From positions 1,415,676 to 1,479,675 of the forward strand of contig NZ_SNYF01000005.1 in assembly GCF_004362805.1 (NCBI RefSeq): a stretch of 64,000 bases of DNA, written 5' to 3'. The DNA is from Algoriphagus boseongensis. GTDB taxonomy: Bacteria > Bacteroidota > Bacteroidia > Cytophagales > Cyclobacteriaceae. The notes under the pieces were generated by a model. It made no database searches. It saw only the letters and a program-made list of their open reading frames with translations, and was not told the DNA's origin. The translations under genes and the position numbers were made by a program. Below are positions 1 through 8,746 of this stretch, piece after piece (within the stretch, counting starts at the first letter, position 1; the number at the start of each line of letters is the position of its first letter).

Positions 1-168
1 TTCCACATGTTTCTGATCCCGTTCAAAAAGCTGGACTTCCAGAATTTCTTCCAGCTGCCTGATCTGCCGACTTAACCCTGGTTGGGAAATAAAAAGGCGT
101 TCGGCGGCTTTTCGGAAGTTTAATTCCTCTGCCACAGCCTGAAAATAACTTAAGTGCCTAAGTTCCAT
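1..168 (-). CDS. LysR-type transcriptional regulator (N-terminal part only)
   Basis: The minus strand encodes 56 residues starting at the ATG at 168 and running off the window edge. They form the typical LysR N-terminal winged helix-turn-helix: [15 protein letters not shown], then [19 protein letters not shown] and the LE..L...LFER segment that ends the DNA-binding domain. The effector-binding domain lies outside the window. The gene is divergent from hutH with 95 bp between the start codons, so it may regulate the hut genes; that is inferred from position only, because the better-known hut regulator HutC is a GntR protein. Confidence 0.9.
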   Translation of the reverse strand, partial: MELRHLSYFQAVAEELNFRKAAERLFISQPGLSRQIRQLEEILEVQLFERDQKHVE

Positions 169-238
169 TGATACCTAATAGTTATCTTTATATGATCATA
201 ATAGTATCAAAAAGCATCAAAAATTGAAAGTAATTTTG
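168..238. promoter_or_regulatory. Divergent lysR/hutH control region with -7 element
   Basis: On the plus strand TAATTTTG at 231-238 matches the Bacteroidota -7 consensus TAnnTTTG exactly and lies 25 nt before the hutH ATG. No good -33 TTG is visible at the right distance. An inverted pair TTGATAC (168-174) and GTATCAA (204-210), and a perfect 10-bp palindrome TATGATCATA (191-200), are candidate LysR operator sequences. The assignment to this regulator is inference. Confidence 0.45.
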
Positions 239-263
239 GAAAAGAATCTAAACCCAAGCCCAC

Positions 264-1829
264 ATGAACGCCTTTCGATACGGTCAAGATCATCTCACTG
301 CTTCAATCGCATTAAAGTTAGCCCGAAAAGAAATCCAAGGGATTTTAAGCGCTGAAACCATTGAAAAAGTAAAAGCATCCTCAGAAGCAGTGGAGAAAAT
401 TGCAAAGGGAGAAAGGATAGTGTATGGGATAAATACAGGATTTGGTCCTCTTTGTACTAGTAAAATCTCCGCTTCAGACACGCAAACACTTCAGGAAAAT
501 CTTCTGAAAAGCCATGCCGTGGGAGTTGGAGAACCTGTAGATCTGGAAATTTCCAGGTTAATGCTGGTTTTGAAAGCCCATGCTTTGGCTCAGGGATTTT
601 CAGGAATCCGGCTGGAAACTTTGGAAAGGATTATCTGGATGTTGGAAAACGACCTTATTCCAGTAGTTCCAATTCAAGGTTCAGTAGGCGCTTCAGGGGA
701 CTTGGCTCCCCTTTCCCATTTGTTCCTTCCCTTGATCGGAATGGGAAAAATTCATTACCAAGGTGAAATTCAAAAAACCTCGGAAGTTTTTAATAGACTG
801 AAAATCAAAGCCCTAAAACTTGGCCCAAAGGAAGGATTGGCTTTGATCAATGGAACCCAGTTTATGGCAGCCCATGGAGTTAAAGTGGTGGAAAGACTTC
901 ATAATCTTTTGAGCCATGCGAGCATTACTGGAGCGATGATGATTGAAGGTCTGATGGGTTCTGTGAAACCATTTTCAGCAGAATTACATCAATTAAGGCC
1001 CTATGCCGGAAATCAGCATGTGGCACAAACCATCCTTAACCTTTTGCATGATTCAGAAATCGTAGCTTCCCACCTGCATTGTGCGCGGGTTCAGGATCCT
1101 TATTCCCTTCGCTGCATGCCTCAAGTGCATGGGGCAAGTTGGAATGCTTTTCGGCATGTAAAGGAAATTTTGGAGATTGAAATCAATTCAGTGACGGACA
1201 ATCCCGTGGTGTTTAATGAAAATCACACCATTTCCGGAGGACATTTTCATGGACAGCCGATTGCTTTGCCACTGGACTATGCGACTTTGGCGGCCTCGGA
1301 AATTGGAAACATTTCTGACCGTAGGATTTACTTATCCATTGAAGGTGATACGCCTGGAGTCCCAAAATTGCTTTTGAAAGAAACTGGCTTAAACTCCGGA
1401 TTGATGATCCCTCAGTATACCACTGCTGCCTTGGCTTCCGAAAATAAGGGACTTTGCTTTCCCGCTTCAGCAGATTCCATTCCTACCTCACTTGGACAGG
1501 AAGATCATGTAAGTATGGGAAGTATAGGCGCGAGAAAGGCACTTCGGGTGATTGAAAACGTGGAAAAGATTCTGGGAATCGAGCTGTTTTATGCCGCTCA
1601 AGCCATGGATTATCATGCTCCGCTAAAGTCCGGTAAAATTATGACGGCCATTTATCAAAAGGTTCGTGAATTAATCGATCCTGTGGTCAGTGATCGAATA
1701 ATGTATGAGGACATGGAAACGGCAATCGATTTGGTGAAAAGCGGTGAACTGGTAAATCTAGCTAAATCTGTGGCCGATCAGGAAGGATTAGCTTTTGAAA
1801 CCGAGTGGAGCAAATTGTTTAAATTCTAA
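264..1829 (+). CDS. hutH: Histidine ammonia-lyase
   Basis: This enzyme deaminates L-histidine to urocanate, the first step of histidine breakdown, in the cytoplasm. At 521 residues it has the usual length. The MIO prosthetic-group triad Ala-Ser-Gly is at residues 143-145 inside GSVGASGDLAPLSH, and the catalytic tyrosine region VYGINTGFG is at 53-61. The conserved QDPYSLRC segment and the C-terminal EDHVSMGS motif are also present. The ATG at 264 follows a TAnnTTTG element by 25 nt. It is first in a same-strand series with hutI, hutU and hutG, which together convert histidine to glutamate. Confidence 0.97.
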   Translation: MNAFRYGQDHLTASIALKLARKEIQGILSAETIEKVKASSEAVEKIAKGERIVYGINTGFGPLCTSKISASDTQTLQENLLKSHAVGVGEPVDLEISRLMLVLKAHALAQGFSGIRLETLERIIWMLENDLIPVVPIQGSVGASGDLAPLSHLFLPLIGMGKIHYQGEIQKTSEVFNRLKIKALKLGPKEGLALINGTQFMAAHGVKVVERLHNLLSHASITGAMMIEGLMGSVKPFSAELHQLRPYAGNQHVAQTILNLLHDSEIVASHLHCARVQDPYSLRCMPQVHGASWNAFRHVKEILEIEINSVTDNPVVFNENHTISGGHFHGQPIALPLDYATLAASEIGNISDRRIYLSIEGDTPGVPKLLLKETGLNSGLMIPQYTTAALASENKGLCFPASADSIPTSLGQEDHVSMGSIGARKALRVIENVEKILGIELFYAAQAMDYHAPLKSGKIMTAIYQKVRELIDPVVSDRIMYEDMETAIDLVKSGELVNLAKSVADQEGLAFETEWSKLFKF

Positions 1830-1848
1830 AAAAGCTCACAGCTGACAC

Positions 1849-1883
1849 AGATGTTCACAGATAAAATCTATCTGTGAACATCT
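1849..1883. repeat. Perfect 15-bp hairpin between hutH and hutI
   Basis: AGATGTTCACAGATA (1849-1863) is followed after the 5-nt loop AAATC by its exact reverse complement (1869-1883). There is no T-run after it, so it is not a standard intrinsic terminator on the plus strand. It may stabilise mRNA ends, partially attenuate transcription, or be a copy of a dispersed intergenic repeat; the TCTGTGAACATCTG wording is repetitive and continues as AATCTGTGAT downstream. Confidence 0.8.
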
Positions 1884-1905
1884 GAGAAATCTGTGATACA
1901 ACACC

Positions 1906-3144
1906 ATGAAAAACCTAAAACTAATCGGCCCTTTTGCCCAACTTCTCACTTTAGATAAGCTTCCTTTAAAAGGTTCATTGAAGGACGAGCAATTAGAAAT
2001 TCTTGAAAACTCGGGAATTCTGATCAATGGGGAAAAAATCCTGAAAGTTGGAGCTTGGGAAAAACTTTTGAAGGAATTTCCTGAGGCTGAAATTCAGGAA
2101 TTAAAAGGTGATTATGTGGCAGTTCCTGGCTTGATCGACTGCCATACCCATATTTGCTTTGGAGGAAGCCGGGCAAGGGATTTCGCCATGAGGAATGCCG
2201 GGAAATCTTATTTGGAAATAGCAGCAGCTGGAGGAGGGATTTGGGATACAGTAACCCAAACCAGAAAACTTACCCAAGAGGAATTAACCCAAAGAGTCAT
2301 TCAAAATGCTTCTAGGCATCTAGCCGATGGAGTCACGACCATTGAAGTGAAAAGTGGCTATGGGCTTTCTTTGGAGGAAGAACTTAAAATGCTCCGCGCC
2401 ATTCAGTATGCCAATTCAAAAATTCCAGCTGATTTGGTTCCCACTTGTTTAGCAGCTCATATGAGGCCAAAGGATTTTGCAGGTTCCAATTCGGAGTATT
2501 TGGAGGAAATTTCTGAGTCTCTTTTTCCAATTCTTAAAAAGGAAAACTTGTGCAATCGTATAGATGCTTTTGTGGAGCAAAGTGCTTTTTCTCCGGAAGA
2601 AATACTCCCCTATTTTTCAAAAGCCAAGGAGTTAGGCTTTGAGCTAACGGTCCATGCTGACCAATTTACTGCTGGAGGATCCGAAGTTGCGGTGAAAGTC
2701 GGAGCACTCTCAGCAGATCATTTGGAGGCTTCAGGAGATCAAGAAATTTTAAGATTAGCCAAGTCCAATACCATTGCTGTTGCTCTGCCTGGGGCAAGTA
2801 TTGGTCTAGGATGTGATTTTACACCAGCAAGAAAAATCTTGGATCAAGGAGGTGCTTTAGCAATCGCCTCCGATTGGAATCCGGGTTCTGCTCCCATAGG
2901 TGATCTATTGGCTCAGGCTTCGATTTTGGCAACTTTTGAAAAGCTGAGTTCGGCTGAAGTCTGGGCTGGAATCACTTTTAGAGCAGCCGCCGCTTTGGAC
3001 TTAAGCGATCGGGGGAAAATAGTCCCTGAGTTGCTTGGGGACTTTGTCGCTTTCCCTACTTCGGACTATCGGGAAATTCTCTACCATCAGGGCAAAATAA
3101 AACCAACAAAAGTCTGGAAGTCTGGGGCTTTGATCTTCGGATGA
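1906..3144 (+). CDS. hutI: Imidazolonepropionase
   Basis: This metal-dependent amidohydrolase opens the imidazolone ring of imidazolonepropionate to give N-formimidoyl-L-glutamate, the third step of histidine degradation. The 412-residue protein has the metal-binding HxH at His80/His82 (GLIDCHTHICFGGSR), a further metal ligand in VHADQFTAGG, and the Asp of ASDWNPGSAP near residue 326. It starts 76 nt after hutH, with a strong hairpin in the gap. In order of reaction hutU would come before it, but this gene order is common. Confidence 0.96.
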   Translation: MKNLKLIGPFAQLLTLDKLPLKGSLKDEQLEILENSGILINGEKILKVGAWEKLLKEFPEAEIQELKGDYVAVPGLIDCHTHICFGGSRARDFAMRNAGKSYLEIAAAGGGIWDTVTQTRKLTQEELTQRVIQNASRHLADGVTTIEVKSGYGLSLEEELKMLRAIQYANSKIPADLVPTCLAAHMRPKDFAGSNSEYLEEISESLFPILKKENLCNRIDAFVEQSAFSPEEILPYFSKAKELGFELTVHADQFTAGGSEVAVKVGALSADHLEASGDQEILRLAKSNTIAVALPGASIGLGCDFTPARKILDQGGALAIASDWNPGSAPIGDLLAQASILATFEKLSSAEVWAGITFRAAAALDLSDRGKIVPELLGDFVAFPTSDYREILYHQGKIKPTKVWKSGALIFG

Positions 3145-3253
3145 TAATTGGGATCAAAATTCCATAACCAAACTTTGGAAAGATCACCTGAATTGAGAAA
3201 GAGCTTTCCTGATTGATTTCTACAGGTAAAGAAATTCAAAAATTGAAATTGAC

Positions 3254-5254
3254 ATGACATTTAGAGAAAAGATATTACAAGGAATTCCAAGCAACCTTCC
3301 TCCGAAAAAAACAAGAAATCCCAACCTTTCCCATGCGCCTAAAAGAAAGGATATTCTTTCTCCTGAAGAGAAAAAATTAGCCTTGAGGAATGCTTTGAGG
3401 TATTTTCCAAAAGAATTGCATGAGGAATTAGCTAAGGAGTTCATTCAAGAATTGAAGGATTTCGGTAGAATTTATATGTATCGGTTTATACCGGATTACC
3501 CCATGCATGCTCGGGCGATTTCGGATTATCCCGCCAAAAGCCAACAAGCCGCAGCTATCATGCTGATGATCCAAAACAACCTGGATCCTGCAGTGGCCCA
3601 GCATCCTGAGGAACTTATAACCTACGGAGGAAATGGGGCGGTTTTTCAAAATTGGGCTCAGTACCTGTTGACCATGAAGTATCTGGCAGAAATGTCTGAT
3701 GAGCAAACCTTACACATCTATTCTGGTCATCCTATGGGGCTTTTTCCCTCTACTCCAGAGGCTCCACGAGTGATCGTGACTAACGGGATGATGATTCCCA
3801 ATTACTCCAAACCAGACGATTGGGAGCGATTTAATGCCTTGGGAGTCACCCAATATGGACAAATGACTGCGGGTTCGTACATGTACATTGGCCCACAAGG
3901 AATCGTCCATGGAACGACCATTACGGTAATGAATGCTTTCCGAAAAAAACTTCAATCGGGGGAATCTTCCCGAGGAAAAATCTTTTTGACGGCAGGGCTT
4001 GGAGGAATGAGCGGAGCCCAACCCAAAGCAGGAAATATTGCTGGATGTATCACGGTATGCGCAGAAGTCAATCCTTCTGCAGCAAAAAAAAGACATGAAC
4101 AAGGATGGGTTGATGAATTGATCGAAGACTTGGATTCCTTGGTGATAAGAGTCCGAAAGTCAAAAGAAAATCTTGAAGTAGTTTCAATTGCTTTCCTGGG
4201 TAATGTGGTAGATGTTTGGGAGCGATTTGATGAGGAAAGCATCTTTGTGGAACTTGGCTCAGACCAAACTTCCCTTCATAATCCCTGGGCCGGAGGGTAT
4301 TATCCAGCAGGATTAAGTTTTGAGGAATCAAATCGACTGATGGCAGAAAATCCTGAAGAATTCAGAGCAAAAGTTCAGGAATCACTTAGAAGACACGCAT
4401 CCGCCATCAATCGACATACGGCAAAAGGAACCTATTTCTTTGACTACGGAAATGCTTTTTTGCTGGAAACATCTAGAGCTGGAGCAGATGTGATGGCAGA
4501 AAATGGAATCGACTTTAAATACCCAAGCTATGTCCAAGACATTTTAGGACCAATGTGCTTTGATTATGGTTTTGGGCCATTTAGATGGGTTTGTACCTCA
4601 GGGAAAGCTGAAGACCTTAGAAAAACCGATCAAATCGCCGGTGATATCTTGGAGCAAATCAAGGCCACAGCTCCAGATTCCATTTCTCAACAAATGCAGG
4701 ACAATATCACTTGGATTCGGGAAGCTGAGAAAAACAAACTTGTAGTCGGCTCCCAGGCCAGAATTCTCTATGCTGATGCTGAAGGTAGGGCAAAGATTGC
4801 AGAGGCCTTTAATCTGGCAATTGCCAAAGGTGAGATTTCTGCACCGATAGTATTGGGAAGAGACCATCACGATGTTTCTGGCACAGATTCCCCTTACCGT
4901 GAGACTAGCAATATTTACGATGGAAGCCGATTTACAGCCGATATGGCTATCCACAATGTCATTGGAGATAGCTTTAGAGGTGCCACATGGGTCTCAATTC
5001 ACAATGGCGGAGGAGTTGGCTGGGGAGAAGTAGTGAATGGAGGTTTCGGTTTGGTTTTGGATGGAAGTCAGGAAGCTGAGAGGAAATTGAAATCCATGCT
5101 TTTCTATGATGTAAATAACGGGATCGCCAGAAGAGCCTGGGCTAGAAATTCAGGATCTCTGGAAGCTATTCAGCGAGAGATGGATAGAAGTCCAAAATTA
5201 AAAGTAACACTTCCAAACTTGGTTGATGATCATATTCTTGAAGGGCTGGATTAA
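3254..5254 (+). CDS. hutU: Urocanate hydratase
   Basis: This NAD-dependent enzyme hydrates urocanate to imidazolonepropionate, the second step of histidine degradation. Visible family motifs are TYGGNGAVFQNWAQY, the glycine-rich GLGGMSGAQPKAG, and the C-terminal GPMCFDYGFGPFRWVCTSG segment carrying the active-site cysteine region. At 666 residues it is the longer form, compared with about 560 for the Pseudomonas type. The ATG at 3254 lies 109 nt after hutI. A terminator-like hairpin overlaps its stop codon and could reduce read-through into hutG. Confidence 0.96.
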   Translation: MTFREKILQGIPSNLPPKKTRNPNLSHAPKRKDILSPEEKKLALRNALRYFPKELHEELAKEFIQELKDFGRIYMYRFIPDYPMHARAISDYPAKSQQAAAIMLMIQNNLDPAVAQHPEELITYGGNGAVFQNWAQYLLTMKYLAEMSDEQTLHIYSGHPMGLFPSTPEAPRVIVTNGMMIPNYSKPDDWERFNALGVTQYGQMTAGSYMYIGPQGIVHGTTITVMNAFRKKLQSGESSRGKIFLTAGLGGMSGAQPKAGNIAGCITVCAEVNPSAAKKRHEQGWVDELIEDLDSLVIRVRKSKENLEVVSIAFLGNVVDVWERFDEESIFVELGSDQTSLHNPWAGGYYPAGLSFEESNRLMAENPEEFRAKVQESLRRHASAINRHTAKGTYFFDYGNAFLLETSRAGADVMAENGIDFKYPSYVQDILGPMCFDYGFGPFRWVCTSGKAEDLRKTDQIAGDILEQIKATAPDSISQQMQDNITWIREAEKNKLVVGSQARILYADAEGRAKIAEAFNLAIAKGEISAPIVLGRDHHDVSGTDSPYRETSNIYDGSRFTADMAIHNVIGDSFRGATWVSIHNGGGVGWGEVVNGGFGLVLDGSQEAERKLKSMLFYDVNNGIARRAWARNSGSLEAIQREMDRSPKLKVTLPNLVDDHILEGLD

Positions 5255-5273
5255 CAGCCCTTTTCTTTTTTTC
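5241..5273 (+). terminator. Hairpin plus T-run overlapping the hutU stop codon
   Basis: AAGGGCTG (5241-5248) pairs with CAGCCCTT (5255-5262), and TTCTTTTTTT follows. The TAA stop of hutU (5252-5254) lies in the loop. Translating ribosomes would cover the left arm, so termination may depend on translation. hutG lies downstream on the same strand, so this may be partial termination, or hutG may have its own promoter. Confidence 0.75.
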
Positions 5274-5316
5274 ACCCAAGTCAATTACCTTTAAATATAT
5301 CCCAAACCTATTTCCT

Positions 5317-6273
5317 ATGAACCTAAATCAAAATCCAAGTGCCTCCAACTGGAATGGAAGAAAATCTGACTCAACAGAATACTGGCATCAGGCTGTCCAG
5401 CTTGTTTCAGGTTTAAATTTCTCAACCCAATCAGGAAAAAAAATAGGAATTCTGGGCTATTCCGGGGAAGAAGGAGTCATTCGGAACCAAGGAAGATTAG
5501 GAACCCAAGAAGCTCCGGCTGCGATCAGAAAAGTTTTGGGTTCGACCGCTTTACATCTTCCTGATCAGGTTCCAATTTTGGACTATGGAGATATTGTCAC
5601 TCTGGATGGGGATATGGAAGCCTCTCATGAGGCGATTTCAGAAATTTCCTATGAGCTTTTGAAATCAAATCACTTCCCAATTCTCTTGGGTGGTGGGCAT
5701 GATCTTGCATATGCTAATGGCAAAGGAGTGAGTAAATATGTGTTGGAAAAGGAAGAGAAACTCGGAATAATAAACCTAGATGCACATTTTGACCTCAGGC
5801 CCTTGGCTAATGGAAAAGGACACTCAGGTTCACCTTTTTTTCAATTGGCGGAGGAACTAAAAGGAGATTTTCATTACCTCGCTTTGGGGATTCAAAGAGC
5901 AGGTAATCCTAAATCGCTTTTCGAAACTGCCCAAAAAGTAAAGGCCAAATACCTTGTGATGGAGGAGTTTAGACTGCACAATTGGGAATATATCGAGGAG
6001 CAGATTATTTGGTTTTTGGACTCAGTAAATAAGGTCTACTTAAGCGTGGATTTGGATGGATTTTCCTCGGCTTTTGCACCAGGAGTTTCGGCTCCTTCTC
6101 CCATGGGATTTGATCCGCATATCGCATTCAAGGTTTTTGAATTGATTGCCTCCAGTAAAAAATTGATCAGCTTGGATGTGGTAGAACTGAATCCGAAATA
6201 CGATCAAGACCATGCCACCGCAAGGCTTGCTGCCAGAACTGTTGAGTACATTGCCCGCAAAATATTTGAATAA
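5317..6273 (+). CDS. hutG: Formimidoylglutamase (arginase family)
   Basis: This is a binuclear-manganese ureohydrolase of 318 residues, most likely splitting N-formimidoyl-L-glutamate to glutamate and formamide and so completing the hut pathway. Metal-binding motifs of the arginase/agmatinase family are present in order: GGGHDLAYANG, NLDAHFDLR and SVDLDGFSS. Arginase or agmatinase would be possible from the family alone, but the position directly after hutH-hutI-hutU supports HutG. A glutamate formimidoyltransferase route (hutF or ftcD genes) is not visible here. Confidence 0.93.
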   Translation: MNLNQNPSASNWNGRKSDSTEYWHQAVQLVSGLNFSTQSGKKIGILGYSGEEGVIRNQGRLGTQEAPAAIRKVLGSTALHLPDQVPILDYGDIVTLDGDMEASHEAISEISYELLKSNHFPILLGGGHDLAYANGKGVSKYVLEKEEKLGIINLDAHFDLRPLANGKGHSGSPFFQLAEELKGDFHYLALGIQRAGNPKSLFETAQKVKAKYLVMEEFRLHNWEYIEEQIIWFLDSVNKVYLSVDLDGFSSAFAPGVSAPSPMGFDPHIAFKVFELIASSKKLISLDVVELNPKYDQDHATARLAARTVEYIARKIFE

Positions 6274-6303
6274 AAAAAGCCTGATTTTCATCAAATCAGG
6301 CTT
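6270..6303 (-). terminator. Intrinsic terminator of menB
   Basis: AAGCCTGATTT (6277-6287) and AAATCAGGCTT (6293-6303) form a perfect 11-bp stem with a 5-nt loop. Read on the minus strand it is followed by a run of seven T, so it ends menB transcription. On the plus strand the T-run is missing, although the hairpin could still mark the 3' end of hutG. Confidence 0.85.
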
Positions 6304-6323
6304 GAAGTATCTTTAGACTTAAA

Positions 6324-7157
6324 TTAAGGTATCCATTTGATATTCTTAAAGTTAGGCTTTCTTTTTTCTAGGAAAGCATTTCTACCTTCCTTGGCCTCTT
6401 CAGTCATATAAGCCAGTCGGGTAGCCTCTCCTGCAAATACTTGCTGACCTACCATGCCATCATCTGTCAAGTTCATGGCGAATTTCAGCATTTTGATAGA
6501 AGTTGGAGATTTGGCTAAAATTTCCTGAGCCCATTCATAAGCTGTGGATTCAAGTTCAGCATGAGGAATTACTGCATTGACCATTCCCATCTCGTAAGCC
6601 TCTTGAGCCGAATAATTTCTACCCAGAAAAAAGATTTCACGGGCTTTCTTCTGTCCTACCATTTTTGCAAGATAGGCAGAACCATAGCCCCCATCGAAAC
6701 TGGTGACGTCAGCGTCTGTCTGTTTAAATATCGCATGTTCCTTACTCGCCAAAGTCAAATCGCAAACTACATGGAGACTATGCCCCCCTCCTACAGCCCA
6801 ACCTGGAACCACGGCAATCACCACTTTTGGCATAAAACGGATGAGCCTCTGCACTTCAAGAATATTTAATCTATGGTATCCGTCATCCCCAACATAGCCT
6901 TGATGTCCTCTGGCCCTTTGGTCACCACCGGAACAAAATGCCCAACCTCCATCTTTCGGGGAAGGTCCTTCACCTGAGAGCAAGACAACTCCAATGGAAG
7001 TATCTTCCTGTGCATCATAAAAAGCATCATATAATTCTGCAGTGGTTTTTGGTCTAAAGGCATTTCTTACTTCAGGCCTATTAAAGGCGATTCGGGCCAC
7101 CCCATTGCATTTTTTATAAGTTATATCTTCGTATTCTTTGGCAGTAATCCACTCCAT
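6324..7157 (-). CDS. menB: 1,4-dihydroxy-2-naphthoyl-CoA synthase
   Basis: This crotonase-fold enzyme closes the second ring of the menaquinone head group from o-succinylbenzoyl-CoA. The 277-residue protein has the oxyanion-hole segment GWAFCSGGDQRARG (residues 71-84), GGGHSLHVVCDL, and QTDADVTSFDGGYGSAYLA (from residue 146). Asp148 sits where the E. coli-type enzyme has Gly and needs bicarbonate, so this is the bicarbonate-independent type known from mycobacteria. It is divergent from menE (99 bp between starts). menD, menC, menF and menA are not in the window. Confidence 0.96.
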   Translation of the reverse strand: MEWITAKEYEDITYKKCNGVARIAFNRPEVRNAFRPKTTAELYDAFYDAQEDTSIGVVLLSGEGPSPKDGGWAFCSGGDQRARGHQGYVGDDGYHRLNILEVQRLIRFMPKVVIAVVPGWAVGGGHSLHVVCDLTLASKEHAIFKQTDADVTSFDGGYGSAYLAKMVGQKKAREIFFLGRNYSAQEAYEMGMVNAVIPHAELESTAYEWAQEILAKSPTSIKMLKFAMNLTDDGMVGQQVFAGEATRLAYMTEEAKEGRNAFLEKRKPNFKNIKWIP

Positions 7158-7256
7158 GGTTTTCGTTTTGGTTAAAAATCCGATTTTTTTGCAAGATAAC
7201 CCTCTTGTCTGAAATTTGTTGAGTAGGCCAAGACCATACTTTTCTTACATTTCTTC

Positions 7257-8321
7257 ATGTTCCAGCTTCGCTTTGAAAATCAGGTATTCAGCAAAACTTC
7301 AGATTTTGAACAAAATCTTGAAGGTCTTCCTGATTTCGCGAAGGAGTCTATTTCCTTTTGCAAATTTTGGCTAAATGGAACAACTGAGTTTAACCAACAA
7401 ACTTCAGGATCCACGGGTATTCCCAAAACTATCAGAATCTCTCGAAGCCAATTCTTAGCCAGCGCCAAAGGAACCGGTGAATTTTTCCAAATGGGAGAAA
7501 ATTCCAGAATACTTTGTTGCTTGAATCCTGCCTATATCGCTGGAAAAATGATGCTGGTTCGGGCAATGGTTTGGAATTGTGAATTGGTTTTGGTCGAACC
7601 CAATTCTGACCCTTTAAAAAATTGCTCCGGAGAATTTGATTTGGCAGCATTTGTCCCCTTGCAAGTTGAAGGGACTTTCAACAATCCTGAAAGCCTTGCC
7701 AAGCTTAAGTCTATCAAAAACTTGATTATTGGAGGTGCACCGCTTTCCTCTGGATTGAAGCAAAAGCTTATTTCCTCCCAAATTTCAGCTTATCAGACGT
7801 ATGGGATGACAGAGACTGTTTCCCATATCGCCTTGGCAAGGATCGAAGCAGGAGAAATGCTGTATAAAACCTTACCTGGTGTAATCATTGGGAAAGATGA
7901 ACGAGGTGCGCTTTGGGTACTTTCTGAAATGGGAGGACCTGAAAAAATCCAGACCAATGACCGCATAGAACTCTTTTCGCCAAATTCTTTCCATTGGCTA
8001 GGACGAGTGGATTTTGTGATCAATTCCGGTGGAATCAAGCATTTCCCTGAAGAATTAGAGCAAAAAATCGAGCCATTGGTCGATAAATATTTTCCCAATT
8101 CAAGGTTTTTCATTTTTGGTGAATCAGATGAAAAGCTGGGAGAAAAAATTGTACTTCTTGTCGAAAGAAAGGAAAATCAAAAATCAGCGATTGATTTGCT
8201 AGAGGATTTAAAAAATGTTTTGAACAAATATGAAATTCCAAAAGCAATCTATTTAAGAACAGAATTTGCAGAAACCCCAACAGGCAAAATAGATCGCAAA
8301 CGAACTTTCGCAAATCCATGA
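7257..8321 (+). CDS. menE: o-Succinylbenzoate-CoA ligase
   Basis: This AMP-forming acyl-CoA ligase activates o-succinylbenzoate for MenB. The P-loop TSGSTGIPK is at residues 49-57 and the adenylate motif TYGMTE at 181-186; the GRVDFVINSGGIKHFPEE hinge and the C-terminal Lys in PTGKIDRKR follow. At 354 residues it is about 100 shorter than the E. coli enzyme, mainly at the N-terminus, but all catalytic motifs remain. Its stop overlaps the start of the next gene by 4 nt (ATGA), so the two are translationally coupled. Confidence 0.93.
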   Translation: MFQLRFENQVFSKTSDFEQNLEGLPDFAKESISFCKFWLNGTTEFNQQTSGSTGIPKTIRISRSQFLASAKGTGEFFQMGENSRILCCLNPAYIAGKMMLVRAMVWNCELVLVEPNSDPLKNCSGEFDLAAFVPLQVEGTFNNPESLAKLKSIKNLIIGGAPLSSGLKQKLISSQISAYQTYGMTETVSHIALARIEAGEMLYKTLPGVIIGKDERGALWVLSEMGGPEKIQTNDRIELFSPNSFHWLGRVDFVINSGGIKHFPEELEQKIEPLVDKYFPNSRFFIFGESDEKLGEKIVLLVERKENQKSAIDLLEDLKNVLNKYEIPKAIYLRTEFAETPTGKIDRKRTFANP

Positions 8322-8746
8322 TTTTTTTGATTCTTTCCCTTTTTCTTCAACTAGGCAATCCCACGGTTCAGGATAAAGTCAACACCAAACTTTTGATCCA
8401 AATCCATCATACTAAATCAGATCAGGGGAAAATTCGAATCCTGATTTTTTCAAGTGAAAAAGGGTTTCCCGATCAACCTGAGCATGCCCTAAAAAGCTAT
8501 TCAATCACACCAAAAAACAAAGCAGGAGAATTACTGGTAGAAGACTTACCTGAGGGTAAATATGCCGTTTCAGTCATTCATGATGAAGACGGAAATGGGA
8601 AATTAAATACCAATGCGGTGGGATATCCTTCAGAAAAGTTTGGATTCTCAAATAATCCGAAGGTCTATTTTAGCATTCCAAGTTTTGAAAAGGTGGCCTT
8701 TCAGCTGACCAAAGAAGCTAAAACCATTCTTATCAACCTTCATTAG
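8318..8746 (+). CDS. Small secreted DUF2141-type protein
   Basis: This 142-residue protein starts with a short hydrophobic signal (MIFLILSLFLQLG). The rest is beta-rich, with the DUF2141 signature: an IRILIFSSEKGFP strand, PEGKYAVSVIHDEDGNGKLNTNAVGYPSE and the GFSNNPK segment. The DEDGNGKLN stretch resembles a calcium-binding loop. The family's function is not known to me; it is predicted to act in the periplasm or at the surface. The start overlaps the menE stop by 4 nt. Its stop overlaps the stop of the convergent oxygenase gene (TTAG at 8743-8746). Confidence 0.8.
   Translation: MIFLILSLFLQLGNPTVQDKVNTKLLIQIHHTKSDQGKIRILIFSSEKGFPDQPEHALKSYSITPKNKAGELLVEDLPEGKYAVSVIHDEDGNGKLNTNAVGYPSEKFGFSNNPKVYFSIPSFEKVAFQLTKEAKTILINLH

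Noticed and set aside
3710..4331. Several minus-strand frames of 87-130 codons inside hutU
   Set aside because: They overlap a complete urocanate hydratase and lack any family motif.
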